From Pseudopyrenochaeta lycopersici (Eukaryota; Ascomycota; Dothideomycetes; Pleosporales; Pseudopyrenochaetaceae), in assembly GCA_003313425.1 (NCBI GenBank), contig NHZP01000004.1, positions 186,001 through 250,000 of the forward strand: a stretch of DNA of 64,000 nucleotides, read 5' to 3'. A model generated the notes under the pieces. That model ran no database searches. It was not told the origin of the DNA and saw only the letters and a list, made by a program, of their open reading frames with translations. The position numbers and the translations under genes were made by a program. Within the stretch, counting starts at the first letter, position 1. Each line of letters opens with the position of its first letter. Below, piece by piece: positions 22,956 through 32,469 of the stretch.

Positions 22956-24489
22956 TGTGCATCAAGAGTGCTGAATAACTTCGACAATTTGGGAAAGGAG
23001 ACACGACGAAGACAAAGAAGTAATGGTTGCAGCGTGCATCAGAAGCCTCTTGTACAATGAAATCGATGCTGCCGCATTTTTCAGATCGGACGCAAGTGAG
23101 GGGTTCAATGGCGTAGGCTTAAAGCCTTCTTGAGCCATTGGTAAGCTCGACGAAGTCATAGAGCATGTGATAATAGGAGCATGGGTTAGGGCTACAGAGA
23201 AATTGACCCGGCACAGCTTTTCGGGTATGCAGAGTGGATGGAAGGGCGGGTGCTACGGATATGCTAATGAGCTTCGGAAATGCGTCACCAGGTGATGCCA
23301 TAATTCGTTGCCGATGAGATAAGCAGAACGCACCTACCACCCCACCAAAGTGCCCCCTCATCTCAACCCAATCTTTATCATAATACCAACTCAGCCAATA
23401 CCCAGTGCTTTTTCAAGATTTTTAGTAAAATAGAGAGCCTAAGGACCCCAGATTACGAAATAAATACTCAAATTCCTAATACCCAACAGCGTGCTCATTA
23501 TTTTTAGCACTGCGAGCATAGACGCAATAACGAGTCTCTAAGCGATGTAGCAGCACAGCATAGAATCTCCACTAGAACAGGCTATAATTAGCGACAGGAG
23601 AAGGCTTACTTTAAAGATAAGAGACGTGTACGCAAGAGAAAGGCTAAAGAGAAAGGTTATAAGCTTAGGAGGCCTTTTAAAGTACCTTTAGACAGGATTA
23701 AAGCCCTCCTTAACCCTAATTAAAACCTAGTTTAAGATGCTCCTCCACCTATCTAGATTAGAGAGAACAACCTTCTAATTACTCTAAGGACCTTCTTATA
23801 TAATGTCTCTAATTAGCTAGATACTTATCTCTATGTTACTGCCTATTCAGATAAATTAAGACATAAGAGTAAGCAGAAAAGGGTTAAATATAGATATAAG
23901 CATAAAGAGAAGCCTGTCCTAGGCTTTTAGGATAGAGTATTATTTACTAATAAGGGCTATTTTAACCTAATAACTAATTTCCAGCGTCTAAGAAAGCTTA
24001 GAAGAAAAAGAGATTCTTAGACAAAGGATAGTAATCTTTAGTTAAGAAAGAAGATAAAGAAGCACCCTTATACTCTCTATTTCTTTGCAGCTGTAAACTA
24101 GTATTATAAAGGAGATCTTTACTTTTATAATAATAAGAAAGAGATGCTACCTATCCTAAAGCCTCTACTAAAGCCTCGCAAGTTAAAGTATAAGACTAAG
24201 GAGTAGTATTATAAGAGAGTAAAGGAATAGGAAGCTACTAGGCCTCTACTAATTAAAGGAGATGCTAGAGGTCACTATATAACTTAAAACTACTATACTA
24301 AAGAGATCCTGCCTTAGTACATTAAGTTTCTCTATAAGCTTCGTACGTTAGAATCAATGCTAACGGTTAGATAAGTTCTTTTGTGCTTAATAGATACTTT
24401 AGGAGGATAATAATCTATCCTATAGAACTAAAACTTATAATAATATTGCTGCTAAGCTTTAAAGAGCTAGCTAGCTTCCTATCTTTATA

Positions 24490-24750
24490 CATCCTCTACA
24501 GAGTAGTAACCTTAATCCTATTAAAGGCATATAGCTTATCTTAAAGCAGAGGCTAAAGAGGAGGCTTTAATAGCTAGAACTAGGCCAAAAGGTATAGGAT
24601 AGAACTAAAACTTATCTTAAACAACTTATGCAAGAGGCATAGGATACTGTTACAATTAAAGAGATTAGAGATCGTATCTAAAGCATGCCAGAGAGGTGCT
24701 ATAAGCTCACAATAAATAGTAGTAAGAAGCTTCGAGGCGAAAAGTAGTAG
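24490..24750 (+). pseudogene. Tc1-like transposase C-terminus, RIP-inactivated
   Basis: In one plus frame the text reads SSNLNPIKGI, stop, LILKQRLKRR, later QEA, stop, DTVTIKEIRDRI, stop, SMPERCYKLTINS. This matches the end of the Tc1/DDE_3 domain (SPDLNPIE-xx-W-xx-LK, then E-W-xx-I, then I-xx-MP-RC). The in-frame stops stand where the family has Trp (TAG from TGG) or Gln (TAA from CAA), the expected outcome of RIP C-to-T change. The third acidic catalytic residue of the family (Glu of NPIE) reads Lys here, also a G-to-A change. Confidence 0.75.
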
Positions 24751-24950
24751 GAAAGTAATCTTAGACCACCCACGATTAGGCTAAAACACTAAAAAAAATA
24801 GTTTATATAGACCTTAGCTATAGATTACTAGCTTCAAGAATCAAATTATTGACCTGCACGCATGTAACAGCCCGTGGATATTGGTGGTGTTGATTTTGGT
24901 GGGCGCCTCACCAAAATTGGTGTTCTGCTTATCTCATCGGCAACGAATTA

Positions 24951-25184
24951 CGAAGGAGCTCGTATTTTTTGAGTTTTGGGGCTAAAATCTAAATCAACTT
25001 GCAGCAATCACCACACAACAACTACAGAATATCTGAAAGCAAGGATTATTAAACACTATTAAGTAGTATCTTAGGAGTCTACCTAAGAGAGTTTAGAGTA
25101 TTTGCTAATAATCTGCTGTTGTTCTGGTGGATTGCGCATTATAGGTTTTCGGGGGCCAGTGCTCAAAAAAAACGAGCTCCTTCG
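24951..25184. mobile_element. 234 bp MITE with 23 bp TIRs and TA target duplication
   Basis: The element starts cgaaggagctcgtattttttgag's first 20 bases and ends with the complementary sequence; the 23 bp arms differ at one position. It is flanked by TA at 24949-24950 and 25185-25186. The inverted copy of the surrounding sequence at 23283-23329 holds the uninterrupted site with one TA (23301-23302), which confirms insertion by a TA-specific (Tc1/mariner type) mechanism. No coding capacity. Confidence 0.85.
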
Positions 25185-25386
25185 TATGGCATCACCTGGT
25201 GGCGTTGTGCTGTGCTGACTACACAACCTTTACCGTAGTTTACCCCGTAACCCCCGTTGTGCACAGGACGGCGTTATGCACGGTCCCGAACACCACAACC
25301 AGCAACAACTTGAGGCTATTAAGCTTCACAACAAAGCTACTATCGCGATTTTTTTTGGTGGAGCAATCTATAGGGCTCATAAATAT

Positions 25387-27676
25387 TTATAGCAAAGGAT
25401 ATTTGATTGGAGGTTTGATTTTCCGGCCGCTGCGTGACTTAATAGCTGGTGCGCCTGGTGGAGCTCCAAACAGCTCCTCGCCACTATGAGGCCTTACAAC
25501 CTCTCTTTTTCTAGAAATAGACCTTGCAGCAGTTTTAAGACTACTCTTCTTTCCTTTTTGGGACAATCTGAGAGTTTGTTTGAGTCGTTTTGCAGCCCTG
25601 CGAGCAGCCTGCCTGGCAGCTTGATTAGCGGCTTGAGCAGCTCTCTGCTTCTCCCTTGATAACCTGGCCTCAGCCCTAGCTGCACGCCTTGATGCGAGCT
25701 TAGTAGCCGTGATTTGCCTTTACTGTTTACGATCTTTTTTAGCCTTAAGCTTTTAGTGTTAACGTTACTCCTCCTTAAGCGTTCTAGCTGCCTAGCAATC
25801 ACGTGCCTCCTTAACTTTCCTAGGTAACTAGAATACAGTACTACTATAATAGTCCTTATCTTGCTGTAATAGGAGGACCTTACCCTACTTCCTGCGCTCT
25901 CTCTTATAAATAAGAGCGCCTCTTATAGCTATTACTTTATACTTAAGGATAGACTTTTTAGTACAGATGTAGTAAAAGATCCTGCTAAGCTTTCTAGCTC
26001 TTTTATCCTTACGATTTGTAACAACCTAGCGCACTAGAGCCTCTAGCTCTCTCTAATTCTTAGTACTTAGATTAGAGGACTTACTATCGCTTATAGTATC
26101 CTAGATAGCTTACTTAGTATTAAACCTTTTAAGAATAACCTTAGGATTAAACAGTAATAGACTAGTTGCCTTAAAAGCCTTAAAGATAGTCTCCTTTTTA
26201 AACGAGGCCCTCTAGGCTACCTTAAAAAAGGAGTAGAAGTCTCTTTTACTAATAGAAACTAACCTCTAGCTCCTTTCTATAAAATATAAGATCTCCTAAG
26301 AGTACGTAGTTAAGAGTAGCTTAAATATACCTACGTTAAGAGGCTGTAAGCTATAAGTTAAATAAGGAGGATAGATAGCTAGGAGGATCTTATTTTAGTT
26401 ATAGTAATTAATAAAATCTATAGTAATATAAGATCTATAGCTATTAAGGATAAGTAATTAATAGAAGGATTAAGCTTTCGCCTTAGTATTATAATTAAAC
26501 ACTTGTTTAAGCTATACTAGGCCTATATTATTATTAGTCTATCCTAAAGTTAATAAGGTAAAGTAAGCTATATACTTCTTAGGATTAAAGCCTTACAGCT
26601 AAGTGTCCTAAAGCGAGGATAAGTCTAACTAATAGATTAAGGCAGGTGTTAGGATCTGAAATCCTGGACGGGAAGGAAGAGCCTCAGACGCCGGCGGCCA
26701 GTCAGGAAGCGCCAGTGTTCCACTCTGTCACATGTCACGTGACCGCTCGTTCTGCCAAGGACGAGCGCTCGCGGCGCTCGCAGCGAGCGCGACAAGCGCG
26801 TTATGTATATAGATCGTCACAATAAACCCTTATAGCTTATTATGTTTAACTTAATATTATACTCTATAGTATAGTAATAGTAATACTAATTATTCTTAAC
26901 CCTTAGTACGCTTTACAGAAGCGCCCTCTTACTGTCTTAGTATTAAAAACCCCCTTCTATCTAGTCCCTTACTCTATCCCGGAGAACTAACATTGCAATC
27001 TTATTAGCTATCCTCACTGATAGCTTATAAGATTCTTTACAGCAGGATCTAGAGATAATCTATCTGCGCATATATAGGCTATTAACATTATCTACTCTCT
27101 ATTACTATCCTAGATAGTAGCCTTATATTTCCCCTTATAGTATAGCTACTTACTAAATACTCTTTTTAACCTGCTTACTACCCCTAAAAAGAACCCTTTT
27201 TTATCTATATTATAAGTATGTTAAGGCTTAACGTTATATTACTTTATCTTATTACCTATAAGGTTAAAATAAAGGCAATACTTAGTAAAGGAATTAGCTT
27301 TATAGCAGTTATTATTTATACTAGCTATAAATTAAGAGATAAGATAGATACTATGCCGCCTAATAAAGTAATTAACCTAGTAAATACTAATAGCTTTCTT
27401 AGCTATCTATAATGCAAAATTTTATATTAGAGCCCTAGTTAGTAGTAGGCCTTACTAATTAAGCTAGATTATATATTATATAAGCTCCTTTTCTTATTAT
27501 AGATAGAGATTTTATTAATTTTAAGATTTAGTGTTCTAAGTGTTGCATACACCTCGGTGCCTCCGAGACAGCGTTGAGCGCCCAACGCTATAGGTAGCCG
27601 CAATCTTACTGTAATTAATTAGTTCTCCTGGCTCTAAGGCGTTGATAGCTGCAAGCGCATCCTTAATTGAGCCCAT
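25387..27676 (-). pseudogene. pogo-type transposase of the older element, broken
   Basis: The start is MGSIKDALAAINALEPGEL at 27676, followed by a psq-type helix-turn-helix ending GRSTLSRRHRGV, which parallels the younger element's N-terminus (DRSTLSKRHRGV). The frame is lost to RIP and interrupted by a solo LTR. The last ~100 codons are readable again on minus: Ala/Arg-rich coiled region, then LSQKGKKSSL, and a tail SRSGRKIKPPIKYPLL ending at 25387; the tail motif GRxIKPP also ends the younger transposase. It is not functional. Confidence 0.8.
26647..27041 (+). mobile_element. solo LTR (395 bp) with 5 bp target duplication
   Basis: Starts TGTTAGGATC and ends CTTTACA, with the direct repeat GCAGG at 26642-26646 and 27042-27046. 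It matches the LTR at 49649-50037 over its 3' two thirds (from about tatatagat to the end, including agcgccctcttact). A GC-rich, palindrome-rich core lies at 26,690-26,805 (cgctcgcagcgagcg) and lacks the AT shift of the surroundings. No internal retroelement sequence follows, so it is a solo LTR left by recombination between the two LTRs of a full element. Orientation is inferred from the 49649 copy. Confidence 0.85.
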
Positions 27677-27732
27677 ATTGGTTGAGATATGTGGGGTTGA
27701 AAAATTCGCGTTGATGTTCGGGACCGTGCATA

Positions 27733-29851
27733 ACGTGTTCCACCACCACGCGCACGTCCCTACGGCTCGCACGCGAACGCGATTTTCCATCCAATCTTCA
27801 ACACGCGATAACTCCATCAAAATGGCGAATATTCAGGCTGCAGTTGATGCCCTGAATTCCTTGAAGATAGGCGAATCTTTCCGTTATTCAGATTATGCAA
27901 AAGAATTTGGTTGCGATCGGTCAACGCTGTCGAAGAGGCACAGAGGTGTACAGCAACCGCGTGAGCAGTATATCAAGAATGGCAGATTACTGAACACCAC
28001 GCAAGAAAGAGAGCTTGTACAGTATATCCATAAGCTTTGCGCACGAGGGCTACCTCCTTCTAAGCCTATGATACAAAATTTCGCAGCCCAGATAGCTCAG
28101 AGACCTGTTGGCAAAAATTGGGCTGATCGCTTTGTCGAGCGTCACAACATTGAGCTCCTCTCACATTGGGCATCCGGCCTCGATCGCAACCGCTTCAAAG
28201 CTGACTCGGCCTTTAAGTACGCACTCTACTTTAAGCTCCTCAAGCGAAAAATTGAAGAATATAAGATTGATGCGCGTCAAATGTACAATATGGATGAGAA
28301 AGGCTTCCTTATTGGCGTGCTATCTAAGGTCAAGCGCGTCTTCTCAAGGACAACATACGAGGCAGGAAAATTGAAGCACATACTCCAGGATGGTAATCGC
28401 GAGTGGGTAACTACTATAGCTTGCATCTGTGCTGATGGTACTGCCCTCACGCCTGCTCTCATCTACCAAGCTCAATCAGGTCAGATCCAAGATACGTGGT
28501 TACAAGACTTTGAGCCTCAGCATCATAAAGCCTTCTTTACCTCCTCACCAAATGGATGGACGAGCAACCAGCTAGGCCTAGCATGGCTCAAACAGGTGTT
28601 TGATCGCGAGACAAGAGTGAAGGCTAGGCAATCTTGGAGGCTGCTCATCCTTGACGGCCATGGATCTCATGTATCCATGGATTTTATAGACTACTGCGAC
28701 AAGAACAAGATCCTCCTTGCTATCTATCCTCCTCACTCAACCCACACGCTTCAGCCGCTTGACGTCTGCATGTTTGCGCCTCTCGCAGCTGCTTACTGTC
28801 ATAAGCTATCTAGCTTCATGGACCAGGCCCAGGGCATCAGCTCAATCACTAAGCGAGATTTCTTTCAACTCTTCTATCGAGCCTGGAGCTTATCTTTCAC
28901 TAAGCAAGCTATCCTTAAAGCTTTTAAAGCTACAGGGCTCTCGCCTTTCAACCCTGACGCTATCCTCGCACGATTCAAAGTAGCACCAAGCAGCGATCCT
29001 AGGCCCTCATCAAGTGAGAGCTCCTCCTCTATACTTAGTGCAAGCGACTGGAGAAAGATAGAGAGGCTGCTAAGGCAAGCTGTAGATGATATCTATAATG
29101 ACAAGTCAAAGAAGCTTAGCCGATCTCTCCACGCCATCTCAGTCCAAAATACTCTACTTCAACACAAGAATTTGCAGCTTAAAGAAGCTCTTAGCAATGA
29201 GCAGAAGCGTAGGAAGCGTGGCAAGGCCTTGCCCCTCGAGTTTCCCCAGGATTATGATGGTGGTGCAATGTTCTGGTCACCCTCAAAAGTTAAGGCTGCT
29301 CGCGAGCGCCAGAGGCAAAAGGACGCCGCAGTGCAGCAGCTGCAACACCAAAAAAGTGAGGCTATAAGGCTTCGCGAGCAACAGAAGCTTGCTAAGGCTG
29401 AACTGCTTGAACAGAGGCAAAGGATGAAGATTGCAGCCAAAGAGAAGCGAGATAGCGAGAAGGCCTTAAAGGCAGCTCAGCGAGAGGAGGCAAAAGTTAC
29501 TAGGGAGATTCAGAAACAACTCCAGCAAGATATAAAGATATCTAAAAAAGGCAAGAAGCAAATCTTTAAGCTAGGTAGAGCTAAAGAGGCAGTGGTGGTT
29601 AAGGAGGAGCCTGTTGTTGTGCAAGACGCTGTGGTGGCTACTTCTCGTCGAGGGCGACCAATTAAGCCACCACAGAGGCTGCTTATATAATCTAGCACTG
29701 CGAAACTATTATATATAGTACTATAAGCTCACCACCAAAAAATCTCGCTGTAATATACTTTATACGTGGCTGTAGAGCCTCATTTAGTTTGGTGGTTGCA
29801 TTGGTTTTTGCGTGCGAGCCGTAGGGACGTGCGCGTGGTGGTGGAACACGT
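27733..29851 (+). mobile_element. intact young Fot1/pogo-type DNA transposon
   Basis: 2119 bp with perfect 42 bp terminal inverted repeats (27733-27774, starting acgtgttccaccaccacgcg, and 29810-29851), flanked by TA at 27731-27732 and 29852-29853. It sits inside the 5' terminal repeat of the older element; the undisturbed sequence gcaTAacgcc is preserved in the older element's other arm near 25,260-25,280, which proves the insertion point. It carries one full-length transposase gene. Base composition is normal and no RIP-type stops occur, so it moved in after the older element was mutated, or escaped RIP as a low-copy sequence. Confidence 0.93.
27822..29690 (+). CDS. Fot1/pogo-type transposase, intact
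   Basis: 622 residues, no intron, start at the ATG just inside the left TIR (27822); the frame is open further upstream only through the TIR. Order: psq-like helix-turn-helix (about 5-43, ending DRSTLSKRHRGV), CENP-B/Tc5-type DNA-binding domain (about 55-112, RPVGKNWADRFVERH), then the DDE_1 nuclease with the acidic triad at D158 (MYNMDEKGF), D278 (LILDGHGSH) and D314 (TLQPLDV). The last 150 residues are Lys/Arg/Gln-rich coiled coil ending RRGRPIKPPQRLL. All catalytic positions are present, so it could be active. Acts in the nucleus on its own TIRs. Confidence 0.93.
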   Translation: MANIQAAVDALNSLKIGESFRYSDYAKEFGCDRSTLSKRHRGVQQPREQYIKNGRLLNTTQERELVQYIHKLCARGLPPSKPMIQNFAAQIAQRPVGKNWADRFVERHNIELLSHWASGLDRNRFKADSAFKYALYFKLLKRKIEEYKIDARQMYNMDEKGFLIGVLSKVKRVFSRTTYEAGKLKHILQDGNREWVTTIACICADGTALTPALIYQAQSGQIQDTWLQDFEPQHHKAFFTSSPNGWTSNQLGLAWLKQVFDRETRVKARQSWRLLILDGHGSHVSMDFIDYCDKNKILLAIYPPHSTHTLQPLDVCMFAPLAAAYCHKLSSFMDQAQGISSITKRDFFQLFYRAWSLSFTKQAILKAFKATGLSPFNPDAILARFKVAPSSDPRPSSSESSSSILSASDWRKIERLLRQAVDDIYNDKSKKLSRSLHAISVQNTLLQHKNLQLKEALSNEQKRRKRGKALPLEFPQDYDGGAMFWSPSKVKAARERQRQKDAAVQQLQHQKSEAIRLREQQKLAKAELLEQRQRMKIAAKEKRDSEKALKAAQREEAKVTREIQKQLQQDIKISKKGKKQIFKLGRAKEAVVVKEEPVVVQDAVVATSRRGRPIKPPQRLLI

Positions 29852-29888
29852 TAACGCCGTCCTGTGCACAACGGGGTAAACTACGGTA

Positions 29889-30347
29889 CTTGTGTTGGAG
29901 ACTGTTTTCTCCTCTTCTCTCCACACGCCGCCACAGCAGGAATGATTCCGAACCAGATGTAGATCTACACGGATTTCGCGTGCATTATCTCTCATGTTAA
30001 ATCCCTAGAAACGAAACGTGCGGCAGTTTGAATATTACCCCCCTTGCGTAATGGTGCGCAATTTGGCTTATGATGAAAGATGCTTCAATATCGGACTCTA
30101 CGCTGTGTTTCCGCGATTTCTAGAACAACGCATACGGTAGGACGAGAACTCCCGATACTATCGGGCTTGTCTAGAAAATGAGCAAGGGAGAGGTATCGTA
30201 TCACCACGCGTTCATTCCTCACGCGATGCCGCGCCAACATTTATCCTGGAAGTTCTCCGATCAATGTAGGAACATCTCTCTTTCGTTCCAAGTCAATTCT
30301 GGCATTTTGCTTATTGCATATAAAAAAAGTTTTTAGATTTCCGCAAC
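29889..30347. other. intergenic, upstream of the Thr-rich gene
   Basis: 459 bp from the end of the transposon block to the next start codon. Composition returns to normal at once. A TATA-like atataaaaaaag lies at about 30,318-30,330, roughly 20-30 bp before the ATG. Nothing else recognised. Confidence 0.45.
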
Positions 30348-31539
30348 ATGCTCCGCACCATTCCACTACTACTGCACTTGCGACATTCGCTTGCAAATGC
30401 TCAGCATGGGCTTCCACACAAGGTCTTTAATATAACGCAAAGCCTCGAGGACGTTCTCCCAGCGCCAGTGACCATCAACTACACCAATACAGAGCCTAAC
30501 ACATATCCTGTTACAGAACCCAGCATACATTCAAACACAGAAGCATGTCCACATCCATCTACAACACGCACTATACACAGCATCATTTTTCCGTCGCCAG
30601 ATGCCTCTCCAGTGGAGATCACCGCGCAAAGCCAGGTTATTACCTCCTACATCCCTGAGATGACATGGTGTATTGGGCCTCCAGTAGCACTGCTTCCGAT
30701 AACAGGACCTCCGTACTTGAATGGAACGCCCAGCTACACTACTGTTATTGAAGGCACTGGGAAATGCGAGACGGCATTTGCGCCAATCCAAACAACTGTT
30801 TGCGCGACTACACTCACCGGGCTAGCTTCGAAAGTGACAGTCACCGACTGTGATCAACAGATTACGTTTTCAACGGAATGCGGCTTTACGCTGGAGACGC
30901 CAACGCCTGTGGCGACAACAAACTATTCACTTATAACGCCTGCACCTACAGTCAAGCGCATGTTCACGTACTGGCTCGCTCCATGGCAGTCTTTGACGGC
31001 CGGTGAAACTCCGTCAGATGTTGACGTGAAGATATGCACTGTCATAGATGATGGCAATCTTGAGTGCATGCGCTACCAGGAGGTCTGGGAGGTCGTTGTT
31101 GTCACAAAGACTTTGACAACGCAACGCACGATCCAACTCTCGACCACTATAACAGGTCCCGGCACGCTGTTTGTTGAGACGTTGTTGTCCACCATCACAG
31201 ACACTGTTGAAAGCATTGACCTTTCGACGATACTTTTACTGGAAACCGAGATCGAAACGGAAAGTGTAAGCTCATGGAGGAAGCCATCTAGAACTATCCG
31301 AAGCACACAGGAGGTAGTCTCGACAGTGTTCATCACCAAGCACTTGCATCACGTGCCTACTAGGTGTGTTAAACCGGGAGGGCATTGAGATTGATCTAAC
31401 AATAAACAGTACCCCGGAGTTCACAACCACTGTACGGGTCACCTCATTCGCCACACAGCACGTCGGCACCATTACGGTGACGAGGGCTCGCGCACACCCA
31501 AGACTGGTCGACCTAGTGCCTGAAGACTTTTTGTTATGA
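30348..31539 (+). CDS. secreted Thr-rich hypothetical protein
   Basis: Two exons (30348-31363 and 31410-31539) give 381 residues; the 46 bp GT-AG intron restores the frame into STPEFTTTVRVTSFATQ and adds a 43-residue tail ending PEDFLL. The N-terminus (MLRTIPLLLHLRHSLANAQ) is a plausible signal peptide. The mature part is rich in Thr, Val, Pro and Ser, with repeated TTT/TVT strands and paired Cys (WCIGPP, CETAF, VCATTLTG, TDCDQQ, TECGF), suggesting an extracellular, O-glycosylated beta-rich protein. No known domain is recognised and no GPI-type hydrophobic tail is present. It lies 460 bp from the transposon block. Confidence 0.7.
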
Positions 31540-32469
31540 AGAAGTACCACACCAGAGTTCATTGGAAGGCGCGTTTACCTTCGTTTTCAACGTTTGCTTA
31601 TCATCCTTAGGTGACATACATTTCATGCGTTCAATAATTTTGGAAAGGAAGCCACGCATCACCTAAAAGCATAACATGTTCAGTTTCGAAAATTGACATG
31701 CGTCACAACTACTTCAGCAGTCCTCTCTCAGCCGTCCAATATTCTTCGACTTTTGCAGTCGACAGTGTGGGCTGCGGTTGTGCCATGTACACGATCACAA
31801 AGACATTTTGTCATGTACTATTGCGTGTACGTTCTGGGTCCGCTAAGTTTGTCACGTAGGGCGAGGAATCGGTGGGACAAGCATTTAAGGCCATGTCTAT
31901 GATCATATGAAGTTTTCACATCAGAAACCGGGATGGTTTCCGGTACTGATACCGGTATCTCTAAATCCAAGAAGCGACTACAATTCGCTCCACTTTTCGT
32001 ACCGAACCCGTGCTCTCCTAACCGTGAGGGAGGAGGATACAACTCTTTTTTTTTGCTTTCAAGGGCTACATGTCGTGGAAGGCTCATCCTTCCACGACAT
32101 TCAATTCCAGTAGCGCAAGAGGTACTCGACTAAGCCCTGTGAAGGATTGTTATATAGTGGGTGGGGGAAAGATGCGCATGTTAGGCTAGGATTCGGGGGA
32201 AGTCAAGGCTGTGGCACGTACGCAATGGCTATCACTGTCGGGACAATGGGTTGATCCTAGATATTCTGCACCAGGAAGCTGAATTTGGAGATGAGTTTGA
32301 ATGAGATATATATGCTTAGTAATTCGCTGTCTGGAAAAGCGAGAGCTCGTCTATATGCAATGCTATGGTATGCGTGGAGATGCGGGGCCTGTCGTGGGTA
32401 TCATGCAATAATGTACAGTGTAGAGTGAATACTCTTCGATTCCATTTCGCCGCCTTGTTCTCTCCTTGG
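31540..32469. other. intergenic between convergent genes
   Basis: About 930 bp separating the Thr-rich gene and the mitochondrial carrier 3' end. It holds the hairpin listed separately and no supported frame. Confidence 0.45.
32070..32100. repeat. perfect 13 bp stem hairpin, 5 base loop
   Basis: The arms atgtcgtggaagg (32070-32082) and ccttccacgacat (32088-32100) are perfect complements around the loop ctcat. It follows a T-run (32,046-32,054). It lies between convergent genes and could form in DNA or RNA; a role as 3'-end signal or a foldback remnant are both possible. Confidence 0.7.

Larger units (their letters stand above)
23283..25204 (+). mobile_element. Tc1/mariner-type element, RIP-degraded, with inverted terminal repeats
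   Basis: An inverted pair bounds an AT-rich body: left arm 23283-23329 (contains caccaggtgatgccataatt) and right arm 24922-24950 plus 25187-25204, the right arm being split by the MITE described separately. Inside, at 24490-24750, the end of a DDE transposase can be read through RIP stops. Most of 23,345-24,880 is AT-rich and without open frames. The target-site duplication could not be assigned, so the exact outer ends are uncertain. Alternatively the inverted arms could be a separate foldback repeat flanking the transposase relic. Confidence 0.6.
25233..29886 (-). mobile_element. older Fot1/pogo-type transposon, RIP-degraded, carrying two insertions
   Basis: Outer inverted ends are ccgtagtttaccccgt at 25233 and its complement ending at 29886, each flanked by TA (25231-25232 and 29887-29888). 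The left arm continues with gcacaggacggcgttatgca, and the same text on the right is split by the younger element. Without the younger element (2119 bp plus TA) and the solo LTR with its duplication (400 bp) the element is about 2.1 kb, typical of Fot1/pogo. Coding runs on the minus strand: N-terminus at 27676, C-terminus at 25387. The centre (about 25,740-27,540) is AT-rich with stops; both coding ends escaped heavy mutation. Confidence 0.85.

Noticed and set aside
27642..27821. N-terminal extension of the intact pogo transposase through the terminal repeat
   Set aside because: The upstream codons lie in the TIR and in the older element; the ATG at 27822 gives the family-typical N-terminus.
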